Source: Anaerorhabdus sp036637135 (lineage in GTDB: Bacteria; Bacillota_I; Bacilli_A; Erysipelotrichales; Erysipelotrichaceae). Taken from it: a stretch of 31,521 nucleotides of DNA. Location: contig NZ_JAVWNC010000022.1 in assembly GCF_036637135.1 (NCBI RefSeq), positions 1 to 31,521 of the forward strand. Reading direction: 5' to 3'. Positions within the stretch are counted from its first letter, which is position 1. Each line of letters starts with the position of its first letter. The notes beneath the pieces are model-generated. The model was not told where the DNA came from and made no database searches. It saw nothing but the letters and a program-made list of their open reading frames with translations. Shown in pieces: positions 29,695 through 31,521 of this stretch. The position numbers were made by a program, and so were the translations under genes.

Positions 29695-30237
29695 ATGAAA
29701 ATATATATCGATTTATTTGTATCTTGGTTTAAAATGGGTCTTTTCACATTTGGAGGTGGGTATGCAATGTTACCTATGATCCAAAGAGAAGTGATCGATA
29801 AACATCATTGGGCAACAGAAGAAGAAGTAATGGATTATTATGCAATAGGCCAATGTACACCAGGTATTATTGCGGTGAATACCGCGACATTTGTTGGGTA
29901 TTACCAAAAAGGAGTATTGGGTGGGATTGTTTCAACACTAGGAGTTATAACACCTAGTATCATCATTATTAGTTTAATCGCAACAGTATTAAGTAATTTT
30001 GCAGAAATTGTAGTTGTACAAAATGCATTAGCAGGAATTCGTGTGGCAGTTTGTTATCTGATGATGACAAGCATCATCAAGTTATGGAAATCAAGTATAA
30101 AAGATACGATTGGAATTCTTGTATTTGTTGTTGCAGTAGTCTTGTCGTATTTTCTTGATTTTTCAGTGGTTCTGATTATTTTATTATCAGCCTTAGTTGG
30201 GATTGTGGTTTGTAATATGAGGAGAAGAAAAGCATGA
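29695..30237 (+). CDS. Chromate transporter family protein, subunit 1
   Basis: This 180-residue membrane protein is of the CHR family, in the short form that works as a pair of half-size proteins. The N-terminal MGLFTFGGGYAMLPMIQRE and the CTPGIIAVNTATFVGY block are the family signatures; about five or six membrane segments follow. AGGTGA stands before the ATG. The stop overlaps the start of the second half in an ATGA junction, so both are made together, probably as a heterodimer of opposite membrane orientation. CHR proteins can export chromate in some bacteria, but many homologues in anaerobes have unknown anion substrates, so the family name should not be read as chromate resistance. Confidence 0.92.
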   Translation: MKIYIDLFVSWFKMGLFTFGGGYAMLPMIQREVIDKHHWATEEEVMDYYAIGQCTPGIIAVNTATFVGYYQKGVLGGIVSTLGVITPSIIIISLIATVLSNFAEIVVVQNALAGIRVAVCYLMMTSIIKLWKSSIKDTIGILVFVVAVVLSYFLDFSVVLIILLSALVGIVVCNMRRRKA

Positions 30238-30788
30238 GTACATTTCTCTTATTAATTATCGAATTTTTTAAAACAGGTTTATTCGCAATCGGTGGTGGGT
30301 TAGCAACTATCCCCTTCCTACAAGATATGGCAGTGAAATACAACTGGTTCACAACTGAAATGCTAACCACCATGATTGCAATATCAGAAAGCACACCAGG
30401 ACCAATGGGAATCAATATGGCTACTTATGTTGGGTATCATATGTTTGGATTACCAGGTGCAATCGCAACATCATTAGCTCTTGTTGCACCAAGTATAATT
30501 GTGATATGCATTATTGCAAATATGCTGACAAAATTTAAACAAAATCAAACAGTGCAAGATGTTTTTTATGGGTTAAGACCAGCAGTAGTTTCGCTTATCG
30601 TTGTGGCTTGTATTGATATCTTCTTAATCACATTGTTCAATCAAAAATTTGATTCGCTCATGAATTTGTTTAATATAAAATCAGTCGTGCTATTTTTGGC
30701 GCTAATCGCAATCAATAAATTTAAAAAACTCCATCCTATTTTAATTATTGTTCTTTGTGCTTGTACAGGGGTCATTTTTGCATTTTAA
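30234..30788 (+). CDS. Chromate transporter family protein, subunit 2
   Basis: This 184-residue second half of the CHR pair has FAIGGGLATIPFLQDM and ESTPGPMGINMATYVGY corresponding to the G-G-G and T-P-G motifs of the first half, with about six hydrophobic segments. The start codon overlaps the upstream stop by four bases, and GAGGAG is located in the end of the upstream gene. Sequence similarity between the halves reflects the ancient duplication found fused in long CHR proteins. Its last codons lead to the HAD gene two bases later. Confidence 0.92.
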   Translation: MSTFLLLIIEFFKTGLFAIGGGLATIPFLQDMAVKYNWFTTEMLTTMIAISESTPGPMGINMATYVGYHMFGLPGAIATSLALVAPSIIVICIIANMLTKFKQNQTVQDVFYGLRPAVVSLIVVACIDIFLITLFNQKFDSLMNLFNIKSVVLFLALIAINKFKKLHPILIIVLCACTGVIFAF

Positions 30789-30790
30789 AT

Positions 30791-31453
30791 ATGATAATGA
30801 ATATAGAATCGTATAAAGGAGTTATCTTTGATATGGATGGTGTTATCATAGATTCAGAACCTGTGTACATGCATAAACAAGAAATTTTTATGCAGATGAA
30901 AAACTTTGATATCCGAAATAATGTATTGTATAAATTAGTTGGTAAAAGTAGAAGAGAATCATTTAAACTACTTCAATCACAAATCCCAAACTTTTATCAA
31001 GATGAAAATATTTATCTCCATGAGTATCAAGATTTTTGGAAAGATTTTAATGTGAATTACAAACGAATTGAAAATGTAGGTATCAGGGAATCATTAAATT
31101 TTTGCAAGTGTAATGGACTCAAGATTGCACTGGCATCTTCTAGTTCGAAAGAAACAATTATAAGGGTACTTAATGAATTAGAATTATTCAATTTCTTTGA
31201 TGTCATCGTATCCGGAGATGATTTCAAAGAAAGCAAACCAAACCCAGAAATATACTTAGATACACTAAAGAAAATGAATCTAAAAAACAGTGAGTGCTTT
31301 GCGATAGAGGATTCGACTGTTGGTATACAAGCTGCAAAAGGTGCAGGATTATTTGTAATTGCTAAAGAGGATAATAGATTTGGATTTGATCAAAGTAGTG
31401 CCGATCATATAATATATGATATAAACTTGAAAGCAGTGTTTATCGATAAATGA
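30791..31453 (+). CDS. HAD-superfamily phosphatase/phosphomutase (subfamily IA)
   Basis: This 220-residue soluble enzyme resembles beta-phosphoglucomutase and sugar-phosphate phosphatases. The four HAD motifs are visible: nucleophile FDMDGVIIDSE (Asp14/Asp16), ALASSSS (motif II), KPNPEIY (motif III lysine), and AIEDSTVGIQAAKGAG (motif IV). A helical cap lies between motif I and II. Two in-frame ATG codons (30791 and 30797) are possible starts, neither with a strong ribosome-binding site; a frame opening at 30755 lies inside the CHR gene and is rejected. It is coupled by proximity to the CHR pair. Substrate is unknown; a role in dephosphorylating a PTS-derived sugar phosphate is possible but not shown. 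Confidence 0.9.
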   Translation: MIMNIESYKGVIFDMDGVIIDSEPVYMHKQEIFMQMKNFDIRNNVLYKLVGKSRRESFKLLQSQIPNFYQDENIYLHEYQDFWKDFNVNYKRIENVGIRESLNFCKCNGLKIALASSSSKETIIRVLNELELFNFFDVIVSGDDFKESKPNPEIYLDTLKKMNLKNSECFAIEDSTVGIQAAKGAGLFVIAKEDNRFGFDQSSADHIIYDINLKAVFIDK

Positions 31454-31466
31454 TAAACACTGTTTT
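31434..31466 (+). terminator. Terminator after the HAD gene
   Basis: CAGTGTTTATC (31434-31444) / GATAAACACTG (31452-31462) is an 11-bp perfect stem followed by four T, overlapping the HAD stop codon. The remaining 55 bases of the window show no gene. Confidence 0.85.
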
Positions 31467-31521
31467 CTTGTTATTACAATAGAATAGAAACAGTAAAAGT
31501 TGAATCATTATTATCAAATAG

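Noticed and set aside
29695..30788. Chromate-resistance island
   Set aside because: Only the CHR transporter pair is present, with no chrB, reductase or mobile element; base composition matches the neighbours, so a resistance island is not supported.

Overview
The window is a low-GC (roughly one third G+C by eye) chromosomal segment of a Bacillota-type bacterium. Shine-Dalgarno sites are strong (AGGAGG), secA and prfB are paired, there are ComFA/ComFC competence proteins, and many PTS systems controlled by UTRA-type GntR or PRD regulators with cre-like sites. TGA is used as a stop and RF2 is encoded, which argues against the Mollicutes code 4. The B12-dependent ribonucleotide reductase, three PTS loci and MupG-like protein would fit an anaerobic gut or oral Erysipelotrichia-like host, but that placement is inference and no rRNA is present to test it.

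Layout. (1) 1-1620: an AraC-type regulator (minus) divergent from an NmlR/AdhR-type MerR regulator with a perfect 20-bp operator in a 19-bp-spacer promoter. (2) 1767-6547, operon A: Lac-family PTS (IIB, IIC, IIA), two small unknown proteins, a DUF3284 protein, a MupG/DUF871 protein and a UTRA GntR regulator, with a cre-like promoter and two GGTATATACC operators. (3) 6616-12247: a MATE exporter (plus); then, on minus, an orphan 130-aa protein, a nitroreductase, and a B12-dependent ribonucleotide reductase translationally coupled to the adenosyltransferase that makes its cofactor. (4) 12395-14825: ispD, comFA and comFC. (5) 14885-18666, operon B: a RAT/terminator leader, EIIA(Glc), a PRD antiterminator, a MurP-like EIIBC and a tandem GNAT protein. 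(6) 18787-22296: secA and prfB, the latter with the +1 programmed frameshift. (7) 22388-29650, locus C: GntR regulator, nagA, a convergent small membrane protein, then SIS - Man-family PTS IIA/IIB/IIC/IID - SIS. (8) 29695-31453: a two-gene CHR transporter and a HAD phosphatase.

How the genes may work together. Three PTS loci of three different families carry hints of amino-sugar or cell-wall-sugar use: a MupG-like phospho-disaccharide hydrolase (A), a MurP-like EIIBC (B), and a NagA deacetylase with two GlmS-isomerase-like SIS enzymes (C). Locus C is the best candidate for something not yet described. It combines a GfrE/GfrF-like pair of deglycase-type SIS proteins around a Man-family PTS with an intact-looking NagA, which could mean an N-acylated amino-sugar conjugate as substrate. 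Several regulatory architectures also merit checking: Shine-Dalgarno sites built into terminator-like stems (comFA, nagA), a promoter lying in a terminator stem (130-aa gene), and divergent promoters carrying inverted copies of one motif (adenosyltransferase/ispD). I saw no tRNA, rRNA, CRISPR array, insertion sequence or prophage.
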